From Tenuifilum thalassicum (GTDB lineage Bacteria > Bacteroidota > Bacteroidia > Bacteroidales > Tenuifilaceae), in contig NZ_CP041345.1 in the NCBI RefSeq assembly GCF_013265555.1, positions 248,001-312,000 of the forward strand: a DNA stretch of 64,000 nt, written 5' to 3'. Position 1 is the first letter of the stretch; the number at the start of each line of letters is the position of its first letter. Of this stretch, positions 16,231 to 27,590 are shown piece after piece. The translations under genes were made by a program, and so were the position numbers. Under the pieces are notes generated by a model that was not told the origin of the DNA, ran no database searches, and was given only the letters and a program-made list of their open reading frames with translations.

Positions 16231-19017
16231 CTATTTAACAACTATATTTACAATTTTGTTTGGCACAACAATTACTTTAACCGGTTTCTTATCGCCCAAA
16301 TATTTCTTGGTATTTTCATCTGCTAAAACCAGCTCCTCAACCTCATTGGGTTTAAGGTTAATCGGCAGCTCAAGGGTAAATCGAGTTTTTCCATTAAAGG
16401 AGATAGGACAGGTAAAGGTTGATTCTTTAATGTATTTCTCGTTAAACTCAGGCCATGATGCAACGGTTACAGAATTTTCATGCCCAAGCTGATGCCAGAG
16501 CTCTTCGGCAATATGTGGTGCATAGGGAGCAATAAGAACGGTTAGGGGTTCTAGTATTGCTCGTTTGTTGCACTTTAAGTCCGTTAGTTCATTTACACAT
16601 ATCATGAATGCTGAAACTCCGGTGTTAAAACTGAATTTCTCAATGTCTTCCGTGACCTTTTTAATGGTTTTATGAAGCACTTTAAGTTCTTTGTCGCTTG
16701 GTTCATCATTTGAAACCTCGAATTCATTATTCGAGTTATGGAAAAGTCTCCAGAATTTTCTTAAAAACTTGTGTACCCCATCAATACCATTGGTATCCCA
16801 GGGTTTACTTTGCTCAATTGGACCCAAAAACATTTCATATATACGAAGTGTATCGGCGCCATAGTTTTCAACAATGGTATCGGGATTCACCACATTCCAC
16901 ATGCTTTTGCTCATCTTCTCTATAGCCCAGCCACATACGTATTTGCCATCTTCAAGGATAAACTCAGCATTTTCAAATTCGGGACGCCATTTACGGAATG
17001 CGTCAATATCTAATATATCGTTACTAACAATGTTTACATCAACATGTATAGGGGTAACATCGTAATTGTCCTTAAGGTTGTAGGAAACAAATGTGTTTGT
17101 TCCTTTAATACGATAAACAAAGTTCGACCTACCTTGAATCATTCCTTGGTTTATAAGCTTTTTGAAAGGCTCATTCTTGCAAACATAGCCAAGGTCGTAT
17201 AGGAACTTGTTCCAGTAACGTGAGTAAATTAGATGTCCCACAGCATGCTCAGTTCCTCCGATGTAAAGGTCTACGTTCTCCCAATACTGATTTGCCTCGG
17301 GCGAAACCAGTGCATTGTCGTTATGAGGGTCCATATATCGGAGGTAGTATGCCGATGAACCTGCAAAACCTGGCATGGTGCTTAGCTCATAGGGATATCC
17401 TTCGGGTGTATGCCAATTCTTAGCGCGGCCAAGAGGTGGCTCTCCCTTTTCGGTTGGTAGGTAAGCATCCACTTCGGGAAGTTCAAGGGGTAGCTTATCC
17501 TCATCAAGTGGATAGGGAATACCATCCTTGTAATAAATTGGGAAAGGTTCTCCCCAGTAGCGTTGGCGGCTAAAAATTGCATCGCGAAGGCGATAGTTAA
17601 TTTTTCGCTTACCGAGTCCTCGCGATTCAATAACCTCGCATATCTTAGAAATGGCCTCTTTTACCTCTAATCCGTTTATTAACGGGCTATTGATAACCAC
17701 ACCCTCTTTTGAGTCGTACGATTCGGTCCATGAATCGGGGTTGGTTGGCTGTTCACCTGGGCGAATTACTGTTTGGATTATGGGTAAGCCAAATGTTTTA
17801 GCAAAGGCAAAGTCGCGGCTATCGTGTGCAGGAACAGCCATAATGGCTCCAGTGCCGTACCCGGCCAAAACATACTCGCTAACCCAAATGGGAATGCGCT
17901 CGTTAGTAAATGGGTTAATGGCGTAGCTGCCAGTGAATTGTCCTGTCACCTTCCGTGCTTCGGCCATTCGTTCGCGTTCGGTTTTGCGCTTAACCTCCTG
18001 GCGGTATTGCTCCATCTTTTCGGCATACTCAGGAGTGGTTAGCTCATCAACCAGTTCGCTTTCTGGGGCAAGCACCATGAAGGTTGCTCCATATATGGTG
18101 TCGGGCCGTGTGGTAAAGATGAGTATCTTTCTTTCGCTGCCTTCAACACGGAACCAAACCTCAGCGCCTTCTGATTTACCTATCCAGTTGCGCTGAATCT
18201 CCTTTAACGAATCAGTCCAGTCAAGTTCTTCCAAATCATTCAGTAGGCGCTCGGCATAAGCCGAAATACGGAGGCACCATTGACGCATTTTGCGTTGCTC
18301 AACAGGATGGCCACCGCGAATTGATACACCCTCCTTTACCTCATCATTAGCCAGAACGGTTCCAAGTGCAGGGCACCAGTTAACCATAACATCGGCAAGA
18401 TAAGCTAGGCGGTATGCAAGAAGCACCTCTTGCTGTTCCTTTTCGCTCATTGCCTTCCATTCTGCTGCAGTGAATTTTTTCACCTCGCTGCATGCAGCAT
18501 CAACTTCTAGGTTGCCATTACGTTCAAATTCGGCAATGAGGTTTTCGATAGGCTCTGCTTTTTGGGTTTTGTTGTTATACCAGTGTTTGAACATTTTGAT
18601 AAATGCCCACTGAGTCCACTTGTAGTATTTTGGGTCGCAAGTACGAAACTCGCGGTCCCAATCGTAGCTAAACCCAATTTTATCGAGCTGTTCGCGGTAC
18701 CGTTTGATGTTTTTATCGGTGGTTATAGCAGGATGTTGACCTGTTTGTATGGCGTATTGCTCTGCTGGCAAACCAAAAGCATCGTACCCCATGGGGTGGA
18801 GCACGTTAAATCCATTCAACCTCTTGTATCTTGAATAAATATCCGATGCTATATAACCTAGTGGATGGCCAACATGAAGTCCTGCACCCGATGGGTATGG
18901 AAACATATCGAGCACATAGTACTTGGGCTTGTTTTTATCAATATCTACTTTATATGTCTTATTCTTGCGCCAGTAATCCTGCCACTTTTGCTCAATATCT
19001 TTAAAATTGTAATCCAT
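16231..19017 (-). CDS. leuS: Leucyl-tRNA synthetase
   Basis: Class I aminoacyl-tRNA synthetase that charges tRNA-Leu. The 928-residue length fits the bacterial enzyme. The HIGH motif appears as HVGH (residues 48-51) in [14 protein letters not shown], and the KMSKS motif as [11 protein letters not shown]. The CP1 editing domain lies between, with [11 protein letters not shown] and the [15 protein letters not shown] segment. The final domain ends in [16 protein letters not shown], as in LeuS C-terminal domains. A good -7 element lies 36 bases upstream. Confidence 0.97.
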   Translation of the reverse strand: MDYNFKDIEQKWQDYWRKNKTYKVDIDKNKPKYYVLDMFPYPSGAGLHVGHPLGYIASDIYSRYKRLNGFNVLHPMGYDAFGLPAEQYAIQTGQHPAITTDKNIKRYREQLDKIGFSYDWDREFRTCDPKYYKWTQWAFIKMFKHWYNNKTQKAEPIENLIAEFERNGNLEVDAACSEVKKFTAAEWKAMSEKEQQEVLLAYRLAYLADVMVNWCPALGTVLANDEVKEGVSIRGGHPVEQRKMRQWCLRISAYAERLLNDLEELDWTDSLKEIQRNWIGKSEGAEVWFRVEGSERKILIFTTRPDTIYGATFMVLAPESELVDELTTPEYAEKMEQYRQEVKRKTERERMAEARKVTGQFTGSYAINPFTNERIPIWVSEYVLAGYGTGAIMAVPAHDSRDFAFAKTFGLPIIQTVIRPGEQPTNPDSWTESYDSKEGVVINSPLINGLEVKEAISKICEVIESRGLGKRKINYRLRDAIFSRQRYWGEPFPIYYKDGIPYPLDEDKLPLELPEVDAYLPTEKGEPPLGRAKNWHTPEGYPYELSTMPGFAGSSAYYLRYMDPHNDNALVSPEANQYWENVDLYIGGTEHAVGHLIYSRYWNKFLYDLGYVCKNEPFKKLINQGMIQGRSNFVYRIKGTNTFVSYNLKDNYDVTPIHVDVNIVSNDILDIDAFRKWRPEFENAEFILEDGKYVCGWAIEKMSKSMWNVVNPDTIVENYGADTLRIYEMFLGPIEQSKPWDTNGIDGVHKFLRKFWRLFHNSNNEFEVSNDEPSDKELKVLHKTIKKVTEDIEKFSFNTGVSAFMICVNELTDLKCNKRAILEPLTVLIAPYAPHIAEELWHQLGHENSVTVASWPEFNEKYIKESTFTCPISFNGKTRFTLELPINLKPNEVEELVLADENTKKYLGDKKPVKVIVVPNKIVNIVVK

Positions 19018-19052
19018 AAAAACCTGATTTTGTTAAAGTTGATTTCAGTTTG

Positions 19053-19060
19053 CAAAGATA
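19053..19060 (-). promoter_or_regulatory. Candidate -7 promoter element for leuS
   Basis: The minus strand reads TATCTTTG, matching TAnnTTTG exactly, about 36 bases before the leuS start. No convincing -33 TTG at the expected spacing was found. Confidence 0.45.
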
Positions 19061-19272
19061 GAAAAAAGAGGTTAAAACATGTGTTTTTTAGCGGTATAGA
19101 TGTTTTGATTTTATTTCATTGCAATTCAAGTGAATTCTACCATGTTTGGTTAATTTTAAGTATGGTAATGCGCTGAACTTGATTACACGGTGTTCATATT
19201 TTTAAACACATCACCATAAACTACACTAAAAACATACACAGAACTAATCTTTTACGATAGCATTCTAATGCT

Positions 19273-20742
19273 TTATTCAATTTCCCAATCAAAACCATCC
19301 TTGCGGTCGCGAACAACAACTCCCAGCTTTGCAAGTTCATCGCGGATTTTATCGGATGTTGCAAAATCTTTTCGTTGCTTAGCTTCAAGGCGGATGTTGA
19401 GCAACATTTCGATTAGATTCCCTGTTAGCTCAGCATGTTTTGACCCTGCAGTTTGCTCATCAACCAATCCTAAAACATCAAAAATAATGGTTCTGAAAAA
19501 TGTTTTTAGTTCGTTCAGGTCGTTCTCAGTGATAGACTCTTTGCCTTCGGCTAGCTGGTTAATAATTCTTACCCAATCGAACAGAGCTGCAATGGCTACA
19601 GGGCTATTTAAATCGTCGTTTAGGGCATTGTATACGCGAGTTTTTAGCTCATCAACCTTAACTGTTGAATTAGCAGCGGGCTTTACTCTATCTAGATTGC
19701 GGTTGGCAGCCATTAATCGTGATAATCCTTTATCGGCTGCCTGAAGGGCTTCGTTTGAGAAATCGAGGGTAGAACGATACTGAGCTTGAAGGATAAAGAA
19801 GCGTATGGTCATAGGGCTATAGGCTTGTTCCAAGAGCTTATGGGTGCCATTAAAAAGTTCCTCGAGCGTAATAAAGTTTCCCAATGATTTACCCATCTTT
19901 TGCCCGTTAATGGTAATCATATTGTTGTGCATCCAGTACCTTACCGATTGTTTTCCATTGGCAGCAACGCTTTGCGCTATTTCGCACTCGTGATGAGGGA
20001 AGAGCAAATCCATTCCACCGCCATGGATATCGAAGGGTTCACCCAGGTACTTGGTGCTCATTGCTGAGCATTCAAGATGCCAGCCAGGGAAACCATCGCT
20101 CCAAGGCGAAGGCCAACGCATGATATGTTGAGGGGTTGCTTTTTTCCAAAGGGCAAAATCAAAAGGATTTTGTTTTTCGTCCTGGCCATCAAGCCTACGG
20201 GTATTTGCCATTAAATCTTCAATATTTCTCCCAGAAAGTATACCGTATTTATGATCCTTGTTGTATTTGACCACATCAAAATAAATGGAACCGTTGCGTT
20301 CATAGGCATAACCATTTGCCAAAATCTTCTTAACAAGTTCAATCTGCTCAATAACATGTCCTGATGCACGGGGTTCGATGCTTGGAGGTAAAACATTAAG
20401 CATTTTCATGGCAGAGTGATACCTATCGGTATAGTGTTGAACCACCTCCATGGGTTCTAGCTCCTCGAGTCGAGCTTTTTTGGCTATCTTATCTTCTCCT
20501 TCGTCGGCATCATTTTCTAGGTGCCCAACATCAGTAATATTTCGAACATATCGCACCTTATAGCCTAGATGTTTTAAATAGCGAAATAGCAAATCAAAAG
20601 TGATAGCCGGACGAGCATGCCCTAAATGCGGGTCACCATAAACTGTTGGACCGCATACGTATAATCCAACGTGTGGAGGGTTTAATGGTTCAAAAACTTC
20701 TTTTTTGCGTGTTAGCGTATTGTAAATTAATAACTTATCCAT
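19273..20742 (-). CDS. cysS: Cysteinyl-tRNA synthetase
   Basis: Class I synthetase that charges tRNA-Cys, 489 residues. The HIGH motif is HLGH (residues 39-42) after the zinc-site CGPTVYGDP, further zinc ligands fall in WHLECSAMS and HHECEIAQS, and the KMSKS motif is present as KMGKS in [13 protein letters not shown]. All active-site elements are intact. It lies upstream of leuS on the same strand, separated by about 255 bases containing the leuS promoter candidate, so the two are probably separate transcripts. Confidence 0.97.
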   Translation of the reverse strand: MDKLLIYNTLTRKKEVFEPLNPPHVGLYVCGPTVYGDPHLGHARPAITFDLLFRYLKHLGYKVRYVRNITDVGHLENDADEGEDKIAKKARLEELEPMEVVQHYTDRYHSAMKMLNVLPPSIEPRASGHVIEQIELVKKILANGYAYERNGSIYFDVVKYNKDHKYGILSGRNIEDLMANTRRLDGQDEKQNPFDFALWKKATPQHIMRWPSPWSDGFPGWHLECSAMSTKYLGEPFDIHGGGMDLLFPHHECEIAQSVAANGKQSVRYWMHNNMITINGQKMGKSLGNFITLEELFNGTHKLLEQAYSPMTIRFFILQAQYRSTLDFSNEALQAADKGLSRLMAANRNLDRVKPAANSTVKVDELKTRVYNALNDDLNSPVAIAALFDWVRIINQLAEGKESITENDLNELKTFFRTIIFDVLGLVDEQTAGSKHAELTGNLIEMLLNIRLEAKQRKDFATSDKIRDELAKLGVVVRDRKDGFDWEIE

Positions 20743-21120
20743 GATATTAAATTGATTTAGCTGTGGGTAAACAATTATGAAAACAAAAAATAGCAGAAAG
20801 AGTTTGCCTTGTATTTAAAGGCAACATCGATGAAAGTGTTGAATGATATTTTCCCGTCTCATAATTTGCAAAAGTAGTGATTTTTACAAATTAAGATATG
20901 AATTTTTAAATAGAATTGATTAAGTTTTTTGTTTACTGAACAAGCCATAAAAGTATTGAAATTGTTTGTGAATCCATTTAGTATAAATCCAGTAATTGGG
21001 AACCTATTAGATTAAAATCGTGGCGAAAAGTTGTATGAATGATATTTCCAATTCACTCTCATTATTTTGAAAATTCTTCTTTTTATGTTAGGTTTGATAA
21101 AAATTTATCACCTATTTCGA
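20743..21120. other. Divergent intergenic region between cysS and AI-2E transporter gene
   Basis: About 380 AT-rich bases with no credible gene. On the minus strand 20869-20876 reads TACTTTTG, a match to TAnnTTTG that could serve cysS with a leader of roughly 120 bases. Nothing else is recognised. Confidence 0.5.
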
Positions 21121-22224
21121 ATGAATCAGCTGGTTAGGTATATAATAATAGGTTTTGTTGTTGCGCTGATTGCCTTTTTGGTGTGGTATTTCTCATCAAT
21201 AGTAGCATATATTTTAATCTCGGCTGTTCTTAGCCTAATGGGAAAACCCATTGTTGATTTTATATCGGGTTTAAAGATTAAAGGTTGGCACCCGCCAAGG
21301 TTTATAGGTGCTTTTGTGGCATTAGCAACAATTTGGTTGCTATTCATCGCTTTTTTTCGAGTAATGATTCCATTGGTGATAGCACAGTTTAATGAGTTGG
21401 GCTCAATTGATGTTCAAAGTCTTGTGGCTTCATTTAATGAACCCATTAACGCTATTCAGCATTTCATACAAGACTATCTACCCTCATCGGCTCAAGAATT
21501 CATTTTAAAAGATTTTCTTATTCAGAAGATTTCAGGGATATTCACCATATCTATGATTTCCGATGCATTTTCATCAACTGCTAATGTGCTTATTAATTTG
21601 CTAATTGCCCTTTTCTCAATTTCGTTCATTACTTTTTTCTTTTTAAAAGATGATACTCTGTTTTTTAAGAGCATCATTTTAATTTTTCCAGAACGTTTCG
21701 AAGGGCAGATTACCAGAGCGCTAACAAGTATTAATAAACTTTTACGTCGATATTTTATTGGAATAATCATTGAAAGTACAGGGATTTTAACTTTAATAAC
21801 AATAGGCCTCAGCATTATAGGTGTAAAATTTCAAACGGCAATTGTGGTTGGCCTAATTGCAGGAATAATGAATGTAGTGCCATATGTTGGCCCACTTACA
21901 GGCACTGTTCTGGGAACATTAATAGTACTTGCCACTAAGCTGCATAGTGGATTTTCTTCCGATTTGTTAACCCTATCCATGCTAACTTTACTTGTATTTT
22001 TAACAACTCAGCTAATCGACAATATTGTATTTCAACCTACAATTTATGGAAATAGCGTAAAAGCTCATCCACTAGAGATTTTCATTGTGCTTCTTATTGC
22101 TGGTAGTGTTGCTGGAATTTTGGGAATGCTTCTTGCCATTCCTAGCTATACTGTTATTAGAGTTTTTGCAAAAGAGTTTTTTAATAATTTTAGGGTTGTT
22201 CAAAAATTAACCGAGAAGATTTAG
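21121..22224 (+). CDS. AI-2E family transporter
   Basis: A 367-residue polytopic membrane protein with about seven to eight hydrophobic helices. Family-typical parts are the central soluble region with LPSSAQEF and the C-terminal helices with GLIAGIMNVVPYVGPLTGTV, close to the conserved pattern of AI-2 exporter-like (TqsA/PerM) proteins. Members move varied substrates, including Na+ exchange for H+, so no substrate is assigned. An upstream TTG at 21067 would add 18 hydrophobic residues; the ATG at 21121 fits the family better. Confidence 0.88.
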   Translation: MNQLVRYIIIGFVVALIAFLVWYFSSIVAYILISAVLSLMGKPIVDFISGLKIKGWHPPRFIGAFVALATIWLLFIAFFRVMIPLVIAQFNELGSIDVQSLVASFNEPINAIQHFIQDYLPSSAQEFILKDFLIQKISGIFTISMISDAFSSTANVLINLLIALFSISFITFFFLKDDTLFFKSIILIFPERFEGQITRALTSINKLLRRYFIGIIIESTGILTLITIGLSIIGVKFQTAIVVGLIAGIMNVVPYVGPLTGTVLGTLIVLATKLHSGFSSDLLTLSMLTLLVFLTTQLIDNIVFQPTIYGNSVKAHPLEIFIVLLIAGSVAGILGMLLAIPSYTVIRVFAKEFFNNFRVVQKLTEKI

Positions 22225-22273
22225 CCTTGATTTTGATTTTAGTTTATCTTTACCTAAATAAACTTGTTTTACA

Positions 22274-23203
22274 ATGTGTCGGAAAATATCACCATTAACA
22301 TTTATACTAATTGCTCTATTTGCCTTACATTTAAATGGGCGTTCGCAAGGGTTTGAAGCCGATTCAGTTTTTACTTGGAAGTTAATTGAATCGCCAAATA
22401 TTGGGAACCAATCTATAATTCAATTTTTTGCCAATTCTGCAATAACACCTACAGCATGGGATTTTGGTGATGGTGGAACATCTACATTAGAAAGTCCCAT
22501 ACATACTTTTAACTATACAAGTTGGACCGACAGCATTACCGTTACATTAAGTTTTACCATTAATGGTGAGAGCAGAGCCCATAGCCGTGATATCCCTTTG
22601 AGCCCCGCTTTTTTTATTCCACATTATGATAGAAACCTTGGGCGTTTGGCTGAATACAAGTTTATTTTTCTGAATATGTATCGCATTCCTAACCATGCAG
22701 ACTCGTTAGGAAACTTAAGGTTCCATTGGTTCATTGATGGAACTCCTTTAGCTGATAATGCTTTTGATGACGCTACACTTGGCCAATGGCCAAATATATA
22801 CTACACATTTTCGTCCGCTGGAATTCATCAAGTTAAATTAGAGGTAAACCACACTGGAAGTGGACAAACTGCAGAGTTCACACAGACCATTAGAGTGCAA
22901 CCCGATTTAACTGCTGGAAAGGTACCTTTCCAGTTTGTTCCTAACGTGTTTACTCCCAACGAGGATGGAACAAACGATAGATTTGTAATACCTACTAGTG
23001 GAACTGGCTGGTTCCGTATAAAGTTTTTCTCGCGTTCTGGTGCTCTTGTTTACAATACCGAATCGAGTATAATTCAGTGGGATGGCAAAAATAACCAGGG
23101 AATAGACTTGCCAGAAGGGATTTACTACTATGTAATTGAAGACCTTAACGGTTATTACGAAGACGCAAAAGGTTTTGTATACCTATTTAGAGGTAAAAAG
23201 TAG
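22274..23203 (+). CDS. PKD-domain protein with T9SS type B sorting domain
   Basis: A 309-residue exported protein. After a signal peptide (to about GRSQG) there is a PKD-type domain with the diagnostic WDFGDGGTSTLESPIHTF, a second Ig-like region, and a gliding-motility-type C-terminal domain beginning VPNVFTPNEDGTNDRF and continuing IKFFSRSGALVY, WDGKNNQGIDLPEGIYYY. T9SS would export it and it would end on the surface. No PorP/SprF gene is adjacent, unlike the locus at 5.7-7.9 kb. Confidence 0.88.
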   Translation: MCRKISPLTFILIALFALHLNGRSQGFEADSVFTWKLIESPNIGNQSIIQFFANSAITPTAWDFGDGGTSTLESPIHTFNYTSWTDSITVTLSFTINGESRAHSRDIPLSPAFFIPHYDRNLGRLAEYKFIFLNMYRIPNHADSLGNLRFHWFIDGTPLADNAFDDATLGQWPNIYYTFSSAGIHQVKLEVNHTGSGQTAEFTQTIRVQPDLTAGKVPFQFVPNVFTPNEDGTNDRFVIPTSGTGWFRIKFFSRSGALVYNTESSIIQWDGKNNQGIDLPEGIYYYVIEDLNGYYEDAKGFVYLFRGKK

Positions 23204-23355
23204 TATAGCATAATTAATAGTTAACAAATGTCTAATATAAGACATTTTACACAATTACTGATGATCAAAACAAAGGTGTGCCATTTGTACGTTAATGAGT
23301 GTTACTTATAAATGTTTAACATGATGCTATTCAATAATTATAAAATCTTATAACG

Positions 23356-23913
23356 ATGAAACAAATAGTTTATCTCAGTTTTGCATTTCTAGCATTTTTA
23401 TTTGCATGCAACAATGTTACTTTTGATAAACCTCAACCCATAGGAGGTGAAGAGTTGAAATCATTATCAGAAGCTTTTCCTGGCATATATGTTAGTGCTG
23501 ATAATGATACTCTCAAAATTTCGTCCAACTCAATTAATTTTACTATTAGTAAGGATGATAACATTTCTGGAACATTAGGTGATAATATGCAGGTTAAGAG
23601 GTTTGGGAATAATTTCGTTGTTAATAGTGTTGATTCTGTTTGGAACAGAGCAGTTTGGGTGCCTTTCCTTTTTGAACCCAATGATAGCATGCTAAATATT
23701 TCGTATATCGATTATAGCAAGGAGCAGCTTGTAAAGTTAGAGCAACTTGTAAAAGATATTTGCAAGTATGAAATTCTAAAGAACGACAGGGGTGAAAATA
23801 CCAAAATAATTCTCAAGCCCAAAAGCACATCGGAGTTTGAAAAATTGGTTAAAGCAGGGGTCTTTAATAAGACCATCAAGCTCAGAAACCAAAAGAGAAG
23901 TAATCAGAGGTAG
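23356..23913 (+). CDS. Putative lipoprotein, function unknown
   Basis: A 185-residue protein with a lipoprotein signal (FLAFLFAC, lipidated C18). The mature part has short beta strands with Asn/Asp/Ser-rich turns and a charged, basic C-terminus. No family recognised. A convergent terminator follows. Confidence 0.7.
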   Translation: MKQIVYLSFAFLAFLFACNNVTFDKPQPIGGEELKSLSEAFPGIYVSADNDTLKISSNSINFTISKDDNISGTLGDNMQVKRFGNNFVVNSVDSVWNRAVWVPFLFEPNDSMLNISYIDYSKEQLVKLEQLVKDICKYEILKNDRGENTKIILKPKSTSEFEKLVKAGVFNKTIKLRNQKRSNQR

Positions 23914-24039
23914 AGGCTTAAATAATCGGTTAAGATTCTTCTGTTCATATTAATGGTACGCTCAATCTTTGAAATATAGCAAGTGTTCCATTTATTTAGT
24001 TAGAATGGCTAAGTGTCATGAAGCAAATCTATCGGATTA

Positions 24040-24095
24040 AAAAGAAAAAGCGGTAGGTTTACATTGTTGAATGATAACCAAACCGCTTTTCTTTT
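24040..24095. terminator. Bidirectional terminator
   Basis: AAAAAGAAAAAGCGGT pairs with ACCGCTTTTCTTTT, with extra pairing of GGTTT and AAACC-type bases inside. A-rich and T-rich flanks allow termination in both directions, which suits its place between the lipoprotein gene and the converging ABC permease gene. Confidence 0.82.
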
Positions 24096-24115
24096 ACCTA
24101 TTGACTAGAGGGAAA

Positions 24116-25465
24116 TTATCCTTTATAGCTAATCCATTTAATCATCTCTTTCCAGGAATATTTCTTTCCATACATGAGTATTCCCACGCGATAAATTTTG
24201 GCTGCAAGCCAAATAATGAGAAAGAATGTACCTACAAGGAGTGCTGCAGAAAGTGCTAGCTGCCAGGTAGGAACACCAAAAGGTAGGCGGGTTAGCATGA
24301 TTACTGGGGAGGTAAATGGTATCATTGAAAACCAAAACGCCAATGGTCCGTCGGGCGACTTAATTCCACTTATCATTACAAGAATGGCAAGTATAAGCGG
24401 CATGGTGATAGGTAGGGTAAGCTGTTGGGTATCGGTTATGCTTTCAACTGCTGAACCAACTGCAGCAAACATGGCTGCATACAGCAGGTACCCAAAAAGG
24501 AAGTAGAAAATGAATCCACCTATTAGCAATGGGAAATTTTGATTTTTAAGAGCATTCAGAAAACTCATTCCTTCATTTTCGGCTGCATTCACTGCTTGTT
24601 CCTGTGCTTGAGCAATTTGCGGGTTCGATTGAGCCATAGTTTGTACCTGCTCTGTTGCAACCTTTGGACTCATCTTTTCGCTTATTATGTTTATTCCAGC
24701 CCCTGCCAAAGCAGCTGTCATAACAACCCAAATAAATATTTGCAACAGGCTAACCGATGCCATGCCAAGGATTTTACCGGTCATCATTTGGAATGGCTTA
24801 ACCGATGAGATTATCACCTCTACCACTCGACTCGACTTCTCCTCAATAACACCCTGCATTACCTGATTTCCTGTAATGAGAACCATCATGTACATTAAGA
24901 AACTCATGATGTAAGCAATTGCCATGGCAATCAGGGTGTTGCTTTCCTTCTCTTCTCCTGTTTTGCTTACCTTAATCGATTTAATGGAAACGTCAGTTTT
25001 AACATCTGCAAGTATTTTGTCGAGGTTGTCGATATTATAAGATTTCAGCTTTCGGTTTTCTATCTCTTTTTCCAAGGTGTTTTCCAAATGCTGCATCACA
25101 TCAATAGAAGGCTGCTTTTGCGAGTAGATTGTTAGTGCGGGTTGAAAAGGTGTGCTTGTGCTATCGATAACTAAAAGAGCATAGTAACCTGTTTCATCCA
25201 GATTTTCTTTTACTTTTTCTGCTGGCGTATCGGTAATATATGAAATTTTAATGTATTCGGTTGAAGGAATTACATCGATGTAATCCTTGGTGTTATCAAC
25301 AACTGCTACGGTTCTTTCCTCGGTAACTTCAAGCGATGCCAAATAGGTGGGAAGAACTGCAATTGCAGCAAAAAATATTGGCGAGAGTAGGGTTATAATA
25401 ATAAACGATTTTTTACGAACCCTAGTCATGAACTCGCGCTGCATTATTAGAAATATCTTGTTCAT
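24116..25465 (-). CDS. ABC-2 type transporter permease
   Basis: A 449-residue permease of the NatB/YhfP-like ABC-2 group. One helix near residues 20-40 is followed by a large extracytoplasmic region (to about residue 185) and then five or six helices, with the conserved loop EEKSSRVVEVIISSVKPFQM that couples to the ATPase. A stretch rich in Gln and Ala (residues about 270-295) lies between helices. It is preceded by its ATPase gene with a 25-base gap. The exported substrate is unknown. Confidence 0.9.
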   Translation of the reverse strand: MNKIFLIMQREFMTRVRKKSFIIITLLSPIFFAAIAVLPTYLASLEVTEERTVAVVDNTKDYIDVIPSTEYIKISYITDTPAEKVKENLDETGYYALLVIDSTSTPFQPALTIYSQKQPSIDVMQHLENTLEKEIENRKLKSYNIDNLDKILADVKTDVSIKSIKVSKTGEEKESNTLIAMAIAYIMSFLMYMMVLITGNQVMQGVIEEKSSRVVEVIISSVKPFQMMTGKILGMASVSLLQIFIWVVMTAALAGAGINIISEKMSPKVATEQVQTMAQSNPQIAQAQEQAVNAAENEGMSFLNALKNQNFPLLIGGFIFYFLFGYLLYAAMFAAVGSAVESITDTQQLTLPITMPLILAILVMISGIKSPDGPLAFWFSMIPFTSPVIMLTRLPFGVPTWQLALSAALLVGTFFLIIWLAAKIYRVGILMYGKKYSWKEMIKWISYKG

Positions 25466-25490
25466 TGTTTTATGCTTTTGGGTATGAATA

Positions 25491-26432
25491 CTAGTTATTT
25501 ACTAATCCATGCTTTTGGTTATACTCCTTAACAACCTGTATAAAAATATCGTGCATGCTTGGTACAATAGGGTTAAAAGAAACTATCTCAACTGCAGGCA
25601 TTACAGCTTGTAAAAGGTTGTTTGCTTCCGATTGAGAGGAAAGGCGTACTTGTGCCTTAGGTAATGAGTTTTCCGTGTCAATCTTAAGTAGTTCAAACTT
25701 ATCTGAAAGTTGCTGTTTTAAACTATTGGGCTCACCACGGAATGCAATCTCGAAAACGTTGCTTCCATAGCTTTGACGAACCTCATCGATTTGACCGCTT
25801 AATATATTTTTCGATTTGTTTATAAGGGTGATATGGTCGCAAAGCTCCTCAACGGAGGCCATGTTGTGGGTTGAAAATATGATAGTTGTGCCCTTGCGTT
25901 TAAGTTCTAAAATCTCATCCTTAACTAGTTGCACATTTATTGGGTCAAAACCACTAAAAGGCTCATCAAAGATGAGTAGCTCTGGTTCATGGATAATGGT
26001 AACCATGAATTGAACTTTTTGGGCCATACCCTTTGAAAGTTCCTCAACCTTTTTATCCCACCAGGCCTGAATCTCAAATTTCTCGAACCAAACTTTTAAA
26101 CGTTTCATCGCTTCGGAACGGCTCAAACCCTTTAGCTGGGCAAGGAAAAGAGCTTGCTCGCCCACCTTCATCTTTTTGTAAAGACCACGCTCTTCGGGTA
26201 AGTAACCAATCCTATAGATATCGTTTGGTTGCATCTTCCTATCATCAAATAAAACTTCGCCTTTATCGGGCCCAGTTATCTGGTTAATTATTCGAATAAG
26301 CGTTGTTTTCCCAGCACCATTTGGACCAAGAAGACCATAGATACTCCCTTTAGGAACAGAGATGCTTACATCATCTAATGCTAAATGGTTGGAGTACCTT
26401 TTTTCAATTCCTTTTGTTTCTAGTAGGTACAT
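25491..26432 (-). CDS. ABC transporter ATP-binding protein
   Basis: A 313-residue ATPase of the NatA/DrrA type, partner of the permease at 24116-25465. The Walker A motif is GPNGAGKTT, the signature ELSKGMAQKVQ, and the Walker B LLIFDEPFSGFDPIN, with the switch histidine in STHNMAS. About 80 residues follow the nucleotide domain, as usual in this class. On the minus strand at 26476-26483 TATCTTTA, one base off the -7 consensus, may mark the promoter. Confidence 0.92.
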   Translation of the reverse strand: MYLLETKGIEKRYSNHLALDDVSISVPKGSIYGLLGPNGAGKTTLIRIINQITGPDKGEVLFDDRKMQPNDIYRIGYLPEERGLYKKMKVGEQALFLAQLKGLSRSEAMKRLKVWFEKFEIQAWWDKKVEELSKGMAQKVQFMVTIIHEPELLIFDEPFSGFDPINVQLVKDEILELKRKGTTIIFSTHNMASVEELCDHITLINKSKNILSGQIDEVRQSYGSNVFEIAFRGEPNSLKQQLSDKFELLKIDTENSLPKAQVRLSSQSEANNLLQAVMPAVEIVSFNPIVPSMHDIFIQVVKEYNQKHGLVNN

Positions 26433-26641
26433 TTTTATCTTCAGATTTTTGAAATGTTATGTTTCAATTTTGTAGTAAAGATATTAAGTTTTACTTAATC
26501 GCAATGTTTAATTTAAATCATTAAGTTTTTTATGATATATCTACCACTTAGAAAATATACTTTAACTTTTAATGCAAGTAATTTTATTATAATAACTTCT
26601 TAAAGTTTTCAGTAAATTGCAGGTCTCAAATTGGTTATACT

Positions 26642-27523
26642 ATGAAAGTAAAGACTTGTTCAAGTTTAGTAATAGTTATTACCATTGTAATAATGGTTGC
26701 TTCTTGTGATACACCAACAAATAAGAAAATAGAATTACTTACAAAAGAGAACGAGGCATTACGTAGGGAGGCAAGAATAAAAGATTCAACCTTAAACGAA
26801 TTTTTTGCTTTTCTTTCTGATATTGAATACAATCTGAACCTTATAAAGCAGAAGGAGCAATCTATTAGTCAGAATGCTATTATTGGAGGCGAGCTAAAAA
26901 CCGATGTAAGACATCAGATTGACGAGGATATTCAGACTATTAATTTGCTTATGGATGAAAATAGACGAAAAGCAGCTTTGCTTCGTAAAAAACTATCCGA
27001 TACAAACTTTAAAGTTGCTGAACTTGAGCGATTGATTGCGTCTATAAGCAAGAGACTAATTGAAAAAGAGGACGAAATAGATGAGCTAAAGGCAAAGCTG
27101 CTGGAGCTAAACTTTACCGTAGAACAGCTTAATGCCCGTATAGATTCAATAACCTTACAAAACTTATTGCTTGATAAGGAGATTAAGAATAAAACAGAAA
27201 AGATAAATAGTGCATGGTATGCTGTTGGCTCTCGTAAGGAATTGGTTCAAAACAATATAATTGACAAATCAGGAGGATTCTTAGGATTAGGAAGAACTAC
27301 TAAAATGAAAGCCGAATTTAATCAGGACTATTTTGTTAGGATAGATATTACAGAGACTCATTCCATACCCATTCTGGCTAAAAGGGTAAAGCTGGTTACC
27401 ACACATCCTACCAATTCCTATTCCCTTGTCAGAAATAATGAAAACCTTGTAGTTGAGCTTAAAATTAAAGACCCCGAAAAGTTTTGGTCTGTGTCGAAGT
27501 ACCTTGTTGTAGAGGTAAACTAA
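26642..27523 (+). CDS. Coiled-coil lipoprotein, function unknown
   Basis: A 293-residue lipoprotein: signal MKVKTCSSLV with lipobox VASC (C22), then a long coiled coil (about residues 28-180, rich in Glu, Lys, Leu), and a compact C-terminal domain with SRKELVQNNIIDKSGGFLG, LGRTTKMKAEFNQDYF and a long stretch ending in KYLVVEVN. I have seen similar C-terminal domains in Bacteroidota hypothetical proteins but know no function. It lies 68 bases upstream of the porW-like gene on the same strand; a link to T9SS or the envelope is possible but unproven. Confidence 0.75.
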   Translation: MKVKTCSSLVIVITIVIMVASCDTPTNKKIELLTKENEALRREARIKDSTLNEFFAFLSDIEYNLNLIKQKEQSISQNAIIGGELKTDVRHQIDEDIQTINLLMDENRRKAALLRKKLSDTNFKVAELERLIASISKRLIEKEDEIDELKAKLLELNFTVEQLNARIDSITLQNLLLDKEIKNKTEKINSAWYAVGSRKELVQNNIIDKSGGFLGLGRTTKMKAEFNQDYFVRIDITETHSIPILAKRVKLVTTHPTNSYSLVRNNENLVVELKIKDPEKFWSVSKYLVVEVN

Positions 27524-27590
27524 GCCATGTCAACATTTATTTGTAATATTGCGAATTTGTATACTAATATAAAGTTTCAATCGTTTTGTA

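Noticed and set aside
21067-21120. Upstream TTG start for the AI-2E family transporter
   Set aside because: It adds 18 residues without family support; the ATG at 21121 gives a typical N-terminus.
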